Notes under the pieces: generated by a model
The model's input: only the letters and a program-made list of their open reading frames with translations
What the model was told of the DNA's origin: nothing
Databases searched by the model: none
Source of the DNA: Enterococcus_D sp050529585
GTDB lineage: Bacteria > Bacillota > Bacilli > Lactobacillales > Enterococcaceae
Assembly (NCBI RefSeq): GCF_050529585.1
Contig: NZ_CP172882.1
Span: 868,001-932,000, forward strand
Reading direction: 5' to 3'
DNA: 64,000 nt
Part shown: in pieces, positions 8,736 to 18,257 of the stretch
How the letters are laid out: the number at the start of each line of letters is the position of its first letter
Numbering within the stretch: position 1 is the stretch's first letter
Translations under genes and position numbers: made by a program

Positions 8736-9257
8736 ATGAAAAGAAAAGTCGATGCACACATGATCGCGATCATGGGACTTTTGATTGCCTTAATGGTGGT
8801 CTTGTCGCAAATTTTAGGCTTTGAAACAGCCTACATCAAACTCACTTTTTCCTTTGTTCCCCAAATGATCATGGGGATGTTATTCGGTCCGTTTTGGACA
8901 GCCATAGGCTCCTCATTGGCGGATATTGCAGGAATGGTGCTATTTCCAAAATCAGCGTACTTTTTTGGTTTTACGATCAATGCCTTTATAGGTGGATTGA
9001 TCTATGGGTTCTTTTTCTATCGTAAGGAAGTGACGCTCAAAAGAGCCGCTTTGGTCGTATTGCTGAATACGGTGCTGATCACACTGATTTTGACCCCTAT
9101 TTGGTTGGCGATGATGCTGAATATCCCACTGACAAGTTGGGCGATTTGGTCAGTCCGCTTGCTCAAAGCTGTGATCATGTTCCCAATCCAAACAGCCATG
9201 ATTTATGTTGTTGGCCGCGCTGTACCATATAAACGACTGAGCCGACGATTTTTTTAA
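8736..9257 (+). CDS. folT: Folate ECF transporter S component FolT
   Basis: A 173-residue membrane protein with five to six hydrophobic helices, the size of ECF S components. The segment YIKLTFSFVPQMIMGMLFGP and the following ADIAGMVLFP match the FolT group, which captures folates and works with the shared EcfA-EcfA'-EcfT module encoded elsewhere. ATG 8736 is preferred to ATG 8727, which would lie within the ribosome site. The upstream THF riboswitch supports the substrate assignment strongly. It is a single-gene transcript ended by the terminator at 9299. Confidence 0.9.
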   Translation: MKRKVDAHMIAIMGLLIALMVVLSQILGFETAYIKLTFSFVPQMIMGMLFGPFWTAIGSSLADIAGMVLFPKSAYFFGFTINAFIGGLIYGFFFYRKEVTLKRAALVVLLNTVLITLILTPIWLAMMLNIPLTSWAIWSVRLLKAVIMFPIQTAMIYVVGRAVPYKRLSRRFF

Positions 9258-9298
9258 ATGATGATTTAGCCGATACAACGAATGAAACAACATCCATT

Positions 9299-9331
9299 AA
9301 AGCCGCCGAAATTTTTTCGGCGGCTTTTTCT
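9299..9331. terminator. Bidirectional intrinsic terminator
   Basis: AAAGCCGCCGAAA / TTTCGGCGGCTTTTT; GC-rich stem followed by T-run, located between folT and the convergent Mga-like gene. Confidence 0.88.
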
Positions 9332-9385
9332 GTCAATGGAAGACAAGGCAAAAATAATGGATAAATCTCTGGAAAATTTGCTCCA

Positions 9386-10852
9386 TCATCTGTTGTTCTT
9401 TTTCAAATATTTCTCCCATAGTACTTCAAATAAGGAGGACATATCCTCAATTTTGGCCTGATGAAAGGGGATGATTTGTGTGCTGCTGATTGATTGGAGG
9501 GCCTTTTCAGAGTCAGCAAGATAGAAATCAAAGCTATTCTCAGCATTGTTGGCTATGCCAAATTCGATAAATTCAACATGTTCTAAGAAAAAACTTAAGC
9601 GCTGAATGGCGGAAAAGTCTAAGGTGGGGAGCAGGCCGATCCGTAATTTTTCCATCCGTCGATGTTGATAATAAGGAAAGATGAAAAAAGCCAAATAGCT
9701 TGGTAAGTTCGCTTTTCCAATATTTACCCACTCATAGCCCACACGTCGCGCATATTTATTGATTATTTTGCGTATGTCTTTTTCAAGTAGATTTGATTGT
9801 TTTCTCTGGGGAACTTCATGCACATGATCTAACCACCAGAAATTTAAAGGACGGCCATTTGTGGCAAAAGTAAAATACAAAATCAAAAAGATGATCCGCT
9901 CAACCTCGTAACACTTCTTCCCATTGGCTTTTCTTTCAGCATAGTGTGTATCAAGTGACTGCGCGATTTCATCAGACAACTGAGCAAACAGCGGCTGTTC
10001 TTTTTTGATATGTTCAGAGAAATGATCAATGATTCCATCTTGATGGGCTGAACGATCTGTATAATGCAGCAAGAAAAAAATCAACCCCTTTAAATAATGC
10101 CGGTGATAAGAAAACTGCTGCTCATCGTTAATAAATCCGTGCAAATAGTCATTCAATTCATGATCCAATGAGGGATAAAAGGCATCGAACCCCTTGACCT
10201 CTTGTATACGATACCCTTGGGTATATCGTAACCTTGCTATAATAAAAATAATCAGCACGACATGTTGATAATTGCTCAATAAATTTTGCTGCCGCAGACA
10301 AACCATAATGCCAGCTTCTTTGCGAAAGTCGCGAAATAGGACTTCTATGCGCTTTGGATCGATCATCAGCAACATATGAACCAAAAAAAGCTGGATATCT
10401 ATTTCACTGCCACTTAGCTTGATTTTAGAAATGTTTAATTGAATCTCTTTCTCTTTTAAATAATCTTTTAATTTCTTCAAGCTTCTATTCACGGTGGAAC
10501 GGCTAACATAATGTTGTGCAGCGAATGTCTCGATCGTTGTTTGAGGTTGCGTTAAAGAAGTGAGAAGGAATTGAAAGGCCATTGATTGTTCAGCCAAATA
10601 TTTGAAATATCTGCTTTCACAGACTGGTTGTTGAAAGGGGATAACTTTGAATCCTTTTTCACATAGTGTAAGACCAAACAACAACATCATCTCATGTTGC
10701 ATCTCCTCAAGTAAGGCCACGATCCCATGATAAGAAACTTCCAATTCTTCAACAAGGACACTGATACGTGTATGCTGACCGATTCGTCGATTCAAAATTT
10801 TCAAAATAGCTATTTTTTTTTTGTCATAATTGGTGAATAACAGCTCTTCCAT
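9386..10852 (-). CDS. Mga/AtxA-family regulator, EbpR-like
   Basis: A 488-residue regulator of the Mga/AtxA type: two N-terminal winged-helix segments (second around YVSRSTVNRSLKKLKDYL, ~125-145), then a long helical region with PRD-like parts and a C-terminal EIIB-like fold (LRIGLLPTLDF). Start ATG 10852 has GGGAGG upstream; an earlier in-frame ATG at 10921 lacks one. It is divergent from a three-pilin/sortase cluster, exactly where ebpR sits relative to ebpABC in enterococci, so activation of the pilus operon is the likely role. Sequence identity with EbpR was not measured. Confidence 0.82.
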   Translation of the reverse strand: MEELLFTNYDKKKIAILKILNRRIGQHTRISVLVEELEVSYHGIVALLEEMQHEMMLLFGLTLCEKGFKVIPFQQPVCESRYFKYLAEQSMAFQFLLTSLTQPQTTIETFAAQHYVSRSTVNRSLKKLKDYLKEKEIQLNISKIKLSGSEIDIQLFLVHMLLMIDPKRIEVLFRDFRKEAGIMVCLRQQNLLSNYQHVVLIIFIIARLRYTQGYRIQEVKGFDAFYPSLDHELNDYLHGFINDEQQFSYHRHYLKGLIFFLLHYTDRSAHQDGIIDHFSEHIKKEQPLFAQLSDEIAQSLDTHYAERKANGKKCYEVERIIFLILYFTFATNGRPLNFWWLDHVHEVPQRKQSNLLEKDIRKIINKYARRVGYEWVNIGKANLPSYLAFFIFPYYQHRRMEKLRIGLLPTLDFSAIQRLSFFLEHVEFIEFGIANNAENSFDFYLADSEKALQSISSTQIIPFHQAKIEDMSSLFEVLWEKYLKKNNR

Positions 10853-11208
10853 CACAAAACCTCCCTTCACATAAATGTTATCACAAAACAAAAATATTAA
10901 TCGTTCAAAAAAATAATACATAACATTCTTTATTTGAATAAAATAATTATAAAGTGATAATAATTCTTTTTTGCATCGTTATCTATAAAGTATGTAATTT
11001 TTTGAAATTTCTTTAAACTTTAATGACAAAGATCTTTTGGAATTTTAAATCAATATGAAGGTTTAATGTTATTTTATGGACGATAAAATATGGAGATAGA
11101 TTAGACGCTTGCCGCTTTTGCAAAATTGTCTGACCGTCTTCCTCTTGCTAAGATGCCAATATAAAACCTATTTCAAAAGTAGGTTTATCGAAAATAGAGG
11201 GGGAGAAA
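10853..11208. promoter_or_regulatory. AT-rich divergent regulatory region of the pilus locus
   Basis: 356 non-coding bases between the Mga-like gene and the tip adhesin gene. The left two thirds are very AT-rich, as expected for Mga/AtxA binding by DNA curvature. Near the adhesin start, AAACCTA and TAGGTTT (about 11165-11186) form a hairpin ten bases before the GAGGGGGAG ribosome site and could affect translation. I cannot name a single convincing -35/-10 pair. Confidence 0.5.
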
Positions 11209-14200
11209 ATGAAAGCAATGAAGGGCAGCAGCATCGTTGGTGTTATCATCATCATTTTACAAGTCTTCACGTCTCTTTTGATGATTCAACCCGTCCATGC
11301 ATCAACGAAATCGATCCATGTACTTGATCATGAAGCGGTGAAAATCGATGCACAATCAACGCTAGCAGAAGACGATGCCATAGTATGGAAAATCACATAT
11401 GATCTACCTGAAGGTGAACTTTGGCTAAACATCACAGCGGATCAAGAGATTTCCTACTTGGATCAGGCTGGGTTGACAGTGGCGGGGGACTGGCTCACAT
11501 CAGCAGAAAGCGCCGAAGCACAAAAAGGGACACTGACGCTACGTACCAGCAAAGCGGCAAAGAAGATTGATCTACAAGTGAAAGTAAAAAAAACAGACCC
11601 TGCCAATGCTGAAAAAATGGTCACACTATATGAAACAACACGGCCAATCTCAGTAAAGAGCCAGGTAAAGGCCATGACTCAAAGTCAAGGAGAAGAACAT
11701 GCGCAATGGGACAGCGGGACAAGTGGGTCAAGCAGCCCACAAGTTGTTGACAGTAATGATGCAGTTGGGGAAACTGCGTCATCAACTAGCAGCGTAGAAA
11801 TGAAGGACAACCAGACCCCTGACTCGAAGAAAGAGGATCTGTCTTCGGAGCAAACCACAGCAACGTCTAAAGAACCAGCCACAAACCAAAAGGAAACAAC
11901 TGAAAATAGTGAAACAACGAATGAAAGCAGCACAGCCAAGTTGCCTAGGATCAAAGCACGAGCGTTGACTATTGTGCCTGCATCATTAACGGATAATGCA
12001 GATCCATTCAATTATCATACGGCAGCGGATGGGACCTATCCAAATCACCATACCAATAGTTATCTAAACAATCAGACGTCTCAAAATGTGATGAATTATA
12101 ATTTTTCAGACATCTTCACTGAAGGAGCGTCAACTGCACACAATGCCTATAGCAGCAGCCAAAATTTTGAGAATGGGTATCATGAATATGAGGATGCCTA
12201 CATCAAAAAAATCGTCATGCCCACCGAGGATCCCAATCAATTCAAGATACAATTAGATGTTATTGGAAAAGCATTAAAAACCAGTCAACCAGTAGATATT
12301 GCATTGGTTGTAGATAAATCTGCATCGATGAACCAGACTTTAGAGAACAATCGATCAAGATGGCAAATCATGAAGGAAGCCGTGGGTTCTTTTGCAGATA
12401 GTTTATTGACTACTGAAAATAACGGGTCCATCAGGATCGGTGTCGCTTCATTTGGCTCAGCACCTAATGGACGGCAACATATTCCATATGCGGAAGTACA
12501 GAAATTTACCAATGGCAGTGCTTTTACCAGTGATCGAACTTCACTGACGAATAGTTCGATCATTTCGGCTAATTCTGCGCCCGAAAATTCTGGTACACCA
12601 ACTTATTTCGGCGTTGACGCCGGCTATGCAATGTTAACAAGTACCGAATATCAAGCAAGAAGCAATGCAGTAAAGGTGATGATCGTTCTAACAGATGGAG
12701 ATCCAACTTTTGCACCAAATTCAAATTATAACAATTTAACGAATAATATTTTATCTTTGAAAGCAACGAGTACTGCTGCTTTGGATACCTATAGCGCAAT
12801 AAAAGGTACGACAAATTACTTCACAGGTGATGGTACCACGGGCTCAATTGCTGCAAGTGCCACAGCTACAATTGCGCATATGACAAAACGATTCGCTGAT
12901 GATAAGAACAAAAATATTTTGACCTATTCGATTGGGTATGCTTCTGGAACGAACGATGTGCTGAAGAAAATCGGAAAAGACGGTGCCTATCTGGCAAATA
13001 ATAAGAATGAATTGATCACAGTCTTGAATCGAATCTCGTCTAGTTTTAGCGCATCTGTTCAAAACGCCACCATCAATGATCCCATGAGTACCTATGTGAC
13101 ACTGAAAGCTGATTCTGCAAAAGTCACAGCCTTATCGGTCAATGATACGCGTTTATCGACGATCGAATCATCGAATGCCAATTATCCCGATTATGCGAAA
13201 CAAACTGTATTGAATCAAGGGACAGCAGGCATCACATTGTCCAATCTCTATTTAGCGGAAAAAGACAACGTCCATGAAGGCATCCGTCTCACATACACCA
13301 TTGAGTTGAAAGAACAGTATCGTGATGGTTTGTTTTATCCCGCAAACCAGACGACCTATCTCGAAAATAGACAAATGAACAAATCAAGCAATGAATATTT
13401 GCATTTTGCTGTTCCATCGATTCGTACACAAGCGACTACCCGTTCGCTGATTGTGAAGAAAGTATGGCAAGACCAAGAAAACAACTATCGATTGCGCCGA
13501 GAAATCACACTCCAATTACAAGAAAAAAATGACAGTGAATGGGTAGATGTCAGCGGCAAAAAACTGACGATATCTCCGTCTGATTCGGGAGAACAGTTGT
13601 CAACAAGCTTTACCAATCTACCCAAGTATAGAAATGGCCAATTGATTGTCTATCGTGTGATCGAAAAAGCAGATGATCAAAATCGCGTACCTGGATACGC
13701 ATCGCCAAGCTATGCTCCTGCAGAAACGACTAGCACGACAACAACCTTAGAAGTGACCAATCGGTTATTGACGACTTCTGTCGAATTGACCAAGGTCAAT
13801 GAAGAAAAGCAACCGTTAAGTGGTGCGACGTTTGCGGTTTATTTACAAGGCAGCCCAGATGCAGTCATCCAACAGCGAACATCTGATATAGATGGGCAAT
13901 TGACCTTCAAAGATTTGCCAGTTGGCAAATACGTCATAAAAGAAATCAGTGCCCCTGAGGGATATCAAAAAATGGCAGATCAGCTTTTTGAAATCGTGGA
14001 TACGGATGGTACGTTAAGCATCGATGGCTTGCCAAAAGAACATCAATTGATCAATCAGCGCTTTTTGTTTGCCATCAATCTGAAAAAAATGAATAGTGAT
14101 CAATCAATTCCGTTGCCAGGAGCGGTATTTGAACTGTCAGGACAAGGCATTTCTCCAATCCAAGCAACCTCAAATGAAAACGGACAGATCACATTTGCCA

Positions 14201-14844
14201 CAAATGTACCAGCTGGTGTTTACCAAATAAAAGAAATCACAGCACCAAGCGGCTATCGTTTGGCGGAGGGGATTTGGGCAATACACATTGTCAATGAAAA
14301 AGAAAGCTATGCCATTCGACCTGATGGATCAAGAATCAACTTAACAAGCACCCTCAATGAAAAAGAATCACTTTTTGAGTTGCAAGAACTATTGATCGAC
14401 AATGCGCTCAATGATTTTCATTTGAAGGTCACCAAAATCGATCAAGCTGGAAATTTTTTAGCCGGCGCTAGTTTCAGATTGACCAATCATGAGGATGTTG
14501 ACCAAACGATCACCAGTACGAATGAATCAACTTTCGATTTTCAAGGATTGCGTCCGGGTAGTTATGAATTAACAGAAACCAAGACACCCGATGGATTTCA
14601 AGGATTGAAGGAGCCCATCACGATTGTCATCGCCGAAGATGGACAAGTAACGATCGACAACCAAATCGTAGCAGTCGAGCAGCAAGATGCTGAAAACCTG
14701 ATCGTACTCAAAGTATCGAATCATGCATTACCGACATTGCCGCAAACCGGGGGTATCGGTGTAACCCCATTTATTGTTGGTGGGCTCTTGCTCATGTTTG
14801 GTGCTGCAGTTCCTTGGTTCTATCGTAAACGGAGGTGGCGTTGA
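11209..14844 (+). CDS. LPxTG pilus tip adhesin with vWA domain (EbpA-like)
   Basis: A 1211-residue secreted protein. After a signal peptide (cleavage near VHAS) comes a Ser/Thr/Glu-rich spacer (~160-250), then a von Willebrand A domain with an intact MIDAS motif Asp369-x-Ser371-x-Ser373 (DKSASM), then several Cna-B/SpaA-type domains with E-box sequences such as VIKEISAPEGYQ and QIKEITAPSGYR. It ends with LPQTG (1177-1181), a hydrophobic span and RKRRWR. This is the architecture of sortase-assembled pilus tip adhesins (EbpA, GBS PilA type). The gene opens the pilus operon and its stop overlaps the next start (TGATG). Confidence 0.9.
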   Translation: MKAMKGSSIVGVIIIILQVFTSLLMIQPVHASTKSIHVLDHEAVKIDAQSTLAEDDAIVWKITYDLPEGELWLNITADQEISYLDQAGLTVAGDWLTSAESAEAQKGTLTLRTSKAAKKIDLQVKVKKTDPANAEKMVTLYETTRPISVKSQVKAMTQSQGEEHAQWDSGTSGSSSPQVVDSNDAVGETASSTSSVEMKDNQTPDSKKEDLSSEQTTATSKEPATNQKETTENSETTNESSTAKLPRIKARALTIVPASLTDNADPFNYHTAADGTYPNHHTNSYLNNQTSQNVMNYNFSDIFTEGASTAHNAYSSSQNFENGYHEYEDAYIKKIVMPTEDPNQFKIQLDVIGKALKTSQPVDIALVVDKSASMNQTLENNRSRWQIMKEAVGSFADSLLTTENNGSIRIGVASFGSAPNGRQHIPYAEVQKFTNGSAFTSDRTSLTNSSIISANSAPENSGTPTYFGVDAGYAMLTSTEYQARSNAVKVMIVLTDGDPTFAPNSNYNNLTNNILSLKATSTAALDTYSAIKGTTNYFTGDGTTGSIAASATATIAHMTKRFADDKNKNILTYSIGYASGTNDVLKKIGKDGAYLANNKNELITVLNRISSSFSASVQNATINDPMSTYVTLKADSAKVTALSVNDTRLSTIESSNANYPDYAKQTVLNQGTAGITLSNLYLAEKDNVHEGIRLTYTIELKEQYRDGLFYPANQTTYLENRQMNKSSNEYLHFAVPSIRTQATTRSLIVKKVWQDQENNYRLRREITLQLQEKNDSEWVDVSGKKLTISPSDSGEQLSTSFTNLPKYRNGQLIVYRVIEKADDQNRVPGYASPSYAPAETTSTTTTLEVTNRLLTTSVELTKVNEEKQPLSGATFAVYLQGSPDAVIQQRTSDIDGQLTFKDLPVGKYVIKEISAPEGYQKMADQLFEIVDTDGTLSIDGLPKEHQLINQRFLFAINLKKMNSDQSIPLPGAVFELSGQGISPIQATSNENGQITFATNVPAGVYQIKEITAPSGYRLAEGIWAIHIVNEKESYAIRPDGSRINLTSTLNEKESLFELQELLIDNALNDFHLKVTKIDQAGNFLAGASFRLTNHEDVDQTITSTNESTFDFQGLRPGSYELTETKTPDGFQGLKEPITIVIAEDGQVTIDNQIVAVEQQDAENLIVLKVSNHALPTLPQTGGIGVTPFIVGGLLLMFGAAVPWFYRKRRWR

Positions 14845-16307
14845 TGAAAACATGGCGTAGATACTGCTGGCACGCATGTTTTGGCTGGATTGGCTTAGTG
14901 ATACTCAGTGTTTGTTTTGGCTATTCGGTACAAGCAGCTGAAACGGCATCAGAAGAAACAGAAACAGTGACGATCACACTAAGAAACCTCCTTTTCAGCG
15001 ACCAGGAGACGTTGGATCAGCAGCAGATCATGGGGGATGAATTGCTGCAAGAATATACAGGAATCGATGGGACATCTTTTGAATTGGTCAATGTGACTCA
15101 TGCCTACACAACATTTATCAAAGAAAATCCCAATCTTGATATCACGAAAGACAAAGCAAAGCAGCAATTCATTGCAAGTATTTCTTCAGAAGTACTTGCT
15201 GCTTCGGCGAAGATACAGGCCACAACCCATACGGTCAATGGTGTCAGCGGGCAAGCGGACTTTCAAGTAAATCCTAAGACTGAAGGCCGTGACAGTGTCT
15301 TTTTGCTCCAAGCAACAGAAAATGACACAGCACCGATTTTGATTGTATTGCCCATCATCGATGGGCAAGGCGATGCGTTGAATCGAATCTTTGTCTATGT
15401 CAAACAAGTCAAAACAACAGAAGTTCCACCTGGTTTGATCAAAACCCTTGCTGATCCCAAAGATAGTTATCAGTATGGGGATAAGGTCACATTTGAAACG
15501 CGGATCACCATTCCTTCCACCATCCTAGATACCGAAAGTTTGGTGTTGACGGATGCGCCTGATGAGGGGTTGACTGTTGTCATGGATACGGTGAAAGTAG
15601 CTTTTGACTCAGAGATGCCAAGGGATACCTATCAAATCAGTCAAGAAGGGCGTGGGTTCTCGGTTACTTTCTCGGCAAAGTATTTGCAAGATCATATTGG
15701 AGAATCAGTGACGATCACCTATCAAATGAACTTAAATGGGACACGACCGAATGTCAGTTACTTTGAAAACCAAGCGACATTATGGCTAAATGATGACCCG
15801 ATTCTGAAAGACAAAAAGGGGATCTTTACAGGAGGCAAACACTTCATCAAGAGCGATGCCGCCAATCAGCAAGCCCTTCAAGGCGCAACCTTTTTGATCA
15901 AAAATCAAGCAGGTGACTACTTAGCCCAAACCGATCAAGGGTATCGTTGGGTCACCAGCAATTCTGATATGGACCATGCCTCTTTTGTGACATTGATCTC
16001 TGATGATAAAGGACTCTTTGCAATCAATGGATTGACATATGGGACCTATTTTTTAGAGGAGAAAAGTGCACCGACGGGTTATACCAAGAATCGATCCGCT
16101 ATCGCCTTCGAGGTTGCCAGAGGCACCTACGAGGCATCTAATCAAGTCTTGACGGTTGTCAATAAAAAGACGACCCAACCAGAAAAACAAAAGCCATCCG
16201 GCAAATTGCCGCAAACAGATGAACGCAATGATTCGAAACTAATGTTGGTAGGCATTGTCATGATTCTGTTGATCGGCTGTATTCAAATGAGGAGAGAAAA
16301 GGAGTAA
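14844..16307 (+). CDS. Minor (basal) pilin with variant sorting signal LPQTD (EbpB-like)
   Basis: A 487-residue wall-anchored protein with a signal peptide ending near VQAAE, an N-terminal pilin-like region, a central SpaA/isopeptide domain and a C-terminal Cna-B-like domain with the E-box FLEEKSAPTGYT. The sorting signal reads LPQTD (455-459), not LPxTG, followed by a hydrophobic helix and RREKE. No YPKN pilin motif is seen, which fits a basal or anchoring subunit rather than the polymerising backbone. Start ATG 14844 overlaps the previous stop and has GGAGGTGG upstream. By position and size it corresponds to EbpB. Confidence 0.82.
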   Translation: MKTWRRYCWHACFGWIGLVILSVCFGYSVQAAETASEETETVTITLRNLLFSDQETLDQQQIMGDELLQEYTGIDGTSFELVNVTHAYTTFIKENPNLDITKDKAKQQFIASISSEVLAASAKIQATTHTVNGVSGQADFQVNPKTEGRDSVFLLQATENDTAPILIVLPIIDGQGDALNRIFVYVKQVKTTEVPPGLIKTLADPKDSYQYGDKVTFETRITIPSTILDTESLVLTDAPDEGLTVVMDTVKVAFDSEMPRDTYQISQEGRGFSVTFSAKYLQDHIGESVTITYQMNLNGTRPNVSYFENQATLWLNDDPILKDKKGIFTGGKHFIKSDAANQQALQGATFLIKNQAGDYLAQTDQGYRWVTSNSDMDHASFVTLISDDKGLFAINGLTYGTYFLEEKSAPTGYTKNRSAIAFEVARGTYEASNQVLTVVNKKTTQPEKQKPSGKLPQTDERNDSKLMLVGIVMILLIGCIQMRREKE

Positions 16308-16312
16308 GAACG

Positions 16313-18142
16313 ATGAAAAAATTATGGGTGAGTATCTTGTTCATCATCCCAATTTTACTATGGGGGTACAACGGGACTGTGGAAGCGGCTGAAACCACGG
16401 AGACGCAACAAATCACGCTGCACAAGTTGATTTTTGATACAGTGCCAGAAGAACAACAAAACAGTGGGGATGAAATGTCATGGGAGAATGCACAACCCCT
16501 TAAAAATGCCGGATTTACTGCTTATGATGTGACAAAGCGCTATTGGGAAGTATATAACGAAACAACAGGAAGCCAATCTGAGAAGGAAAATGCAGCAAAT
16601 GATGCGGTCAAAGCCATCGATGTGACGGATCTGCCATCCTATGCATTTGATTTAACTGACGCAAACGGCGCAACAACTAAACTGCTGCCGGTCATCTCAG
16701 ACAAACAGAATGCAGTCTATCTGTTCAAAGAAACAACCACACCAGCAGGTGCCATTGCAGAAAAAGCCGTCGATTTTGTGGTGGGATTGCCTGTACTGAA
16801 CGATGATGGAGCCAACAAAGAAAACGTCCATCTTTATCCCAAAAATCAATACGAAACCAATGACTTGGCATTCACAAAATATGGTGTGGCGATCGATGAT
16901 CAGGGGAATCTACAGGCGCCAGCTGTTTTAGCTGGAGCCACCTTCATTCTGAAAGAACGCGATGGCCAGTACTACTCGTCAGAAACCAATCGTTTTGATG
17001 CCGATGAAGCCAGCGCGGCTAAATTTGTTTCAAATGACCAGGGAATCGTCCACGCGGACGGATTGATTTTAAAAGATCAAGCTGTCTATGAATTTATCGA
17101 AATTGACTCATCGGTTGCGCTGCAAGGGAAACAAACAACGGATCAAGAGGTCTACCACTATCGATCGAATCCTGCGGTGGTTGTTCATACAGCCCGTGAT
17201 CAAGAAACTTCAGTGCTGAAAATCACGTATGATTATTTTGATGTTGATCAAAATCAGGTTTTAGCAAGTGACCAAGCTGAAGCCTATAACTATCAAGTTC
17301 CTGAACCAACAAAAACGGTAGATGACAGTGATGTGGACATCGATCAGGTTTTCACGTATACCATCGAACAACAAATTCCGAAGGATATCGCACGCTACTC
17401 GCTATTTCAATTGATCGATACACCAGATGCTGCTTTGACACTTGTATCGTCAGCAAATGAAATCGCAGCGAGTTTGTTGATCAATGGCGTATCTGTTGAT
17501 CCAGCGTTAGTGGAAGTCAAGACAGACAACGAATTGACCTTTACTTTCGATCCTGCATCTTTGATTCCTTATCAAGGACAAACCATCCATCTAACGATCA
17601 AAATGAAATTAAAACCTGACGCAGTACTTGGTCAAGCAATTGACAACCAAATTGAGCTAGACAATGATTTCCACCCCAAAACAGACGAAACATCGGTCAT
17701 GACCTATGGGAAAACATTTAAGAAAATCAACGCGGATACACAAAATCCTTTGTCAGGTGCAGCATTTCATGTCAAAAGAGACGACAGTTATCTCGTCATT
17801 GAAGAGGGAAAAGTTTCTTGGACAACACAACAAGACCAAGCCTACACCTTCATTTCTGGTGAAAATGGTGAAATCGTAGTTGCTGGTCTTGCACAAAAAG
17901 ATGCAAGCGGGCAACCAATCACTTACCAATTGATCGAAACCAAGGCGCCAGAAGGCTATGTCTTACCGAAAAATCCATGGGCATTTCAAGCAGATAATGG
18001 CGTTGAAGTGATGACAGTTACGAATAAACTTGAAGGAAGTTTGCCATTGACCGGAGGAATGGGGATCGCAGGATTCTTGGCAGCTGGTCTCATGATCATT
18101 GGTACGGCAGTTCTCTACTTCTCAAAGAGAAAACAGGCATAA
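16313..18142 (+). CDS. Major backbone pilin (EbpC-like)
   Basis: A 609-residue pilin with the full set of polymerisation signals: signal peptide (to about VEAAE), a pilin motif containing YPKN with the acceptor Lys177, an isopeptide-type E-box LIETKAPEGY near the C-terminus, and the sorting signal LPLTG (577-581) followed by a hydrophobic helix and SKRKQA. Family knowledge: the sortase joins Thr580 of one subunit to Lys177 of the next. It lies five bases behind the minor pilin gene and is followed by a terminator that separates it from the sortase gene, so pilin should be made in excess. Confidence 0.9.
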   Translation: MKKLWVSILFIIPILLWGYNGTVEAAETTETQQITLHKLIFDTVPEEQQNSGDEMSWENAQPLKNAGFTAYDVTKRYWEVYNETTGSQSEKENAANDAVKAIDVTDLPSYAFDLTDANGATTKLLPVISDKQNAVYLFKETTTPAGAIAEKAVDFVVGLPVLNDDGANKENVHLYPKNQYETNDLAFTKYGVAIDDQGNLQAPAVLAGATFILKERDGQYYSSETNRFDADEASAAKFVSNDQGIVHADGLILKDQAVYEFIEIDSSVALQGKQTTDQEVYHYRSNPAVVVHTARDQETSVLKITYDYFDVDQNQVLASDQAEAYNYQVPEPTKTVDDSDVDIDQVFTYTIEQQIPKDIARYSLFQLIDTPDAALTLVSSANEIAASLLINGVSVDPALVEVKTDNELTFTFDPASLIPYQGQTIHLTIKMKLKPDAVLGQAIDNQIELDNDFHPKTDETSVMTYGKTFKKINADTQNPLSGAAFHVKRDDSYLVIEEGKVSWTTQQDQAYTFISGENGEIVVAGLAQKDASGQPITYQLIETKAPEGYVLPKNPWAFQADNGVEVMTVTNKLEGSLPLTGGMGIAGFLAAGLMIIGTAVLYFSKRKQA

Positions 18143-18181
18143 ATCTTGTTCAACAATAAGACACCAAGTGAACTGAATGAC

Positions 18182-18226
18182 AAGACGGCACATCCAGAAA
18201 CCTTGCATGTGCCGTTTTTTATTTTT
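18182..18226 (+). terminator. Intrinsic terminator between backbone pilin and sortase genes
   Basis: GACGGCACAT pairs with ATGTGCCGTTTT and is followed by a long T-rich tract. It lies only about 30 bases before the sortase start, so leaky read-through would set sortase below pilin. Confidence 0.85.
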
Positions 18227-18257
18227 TTATTCGTTAACAATAGGGAAGGTGGGTGCA

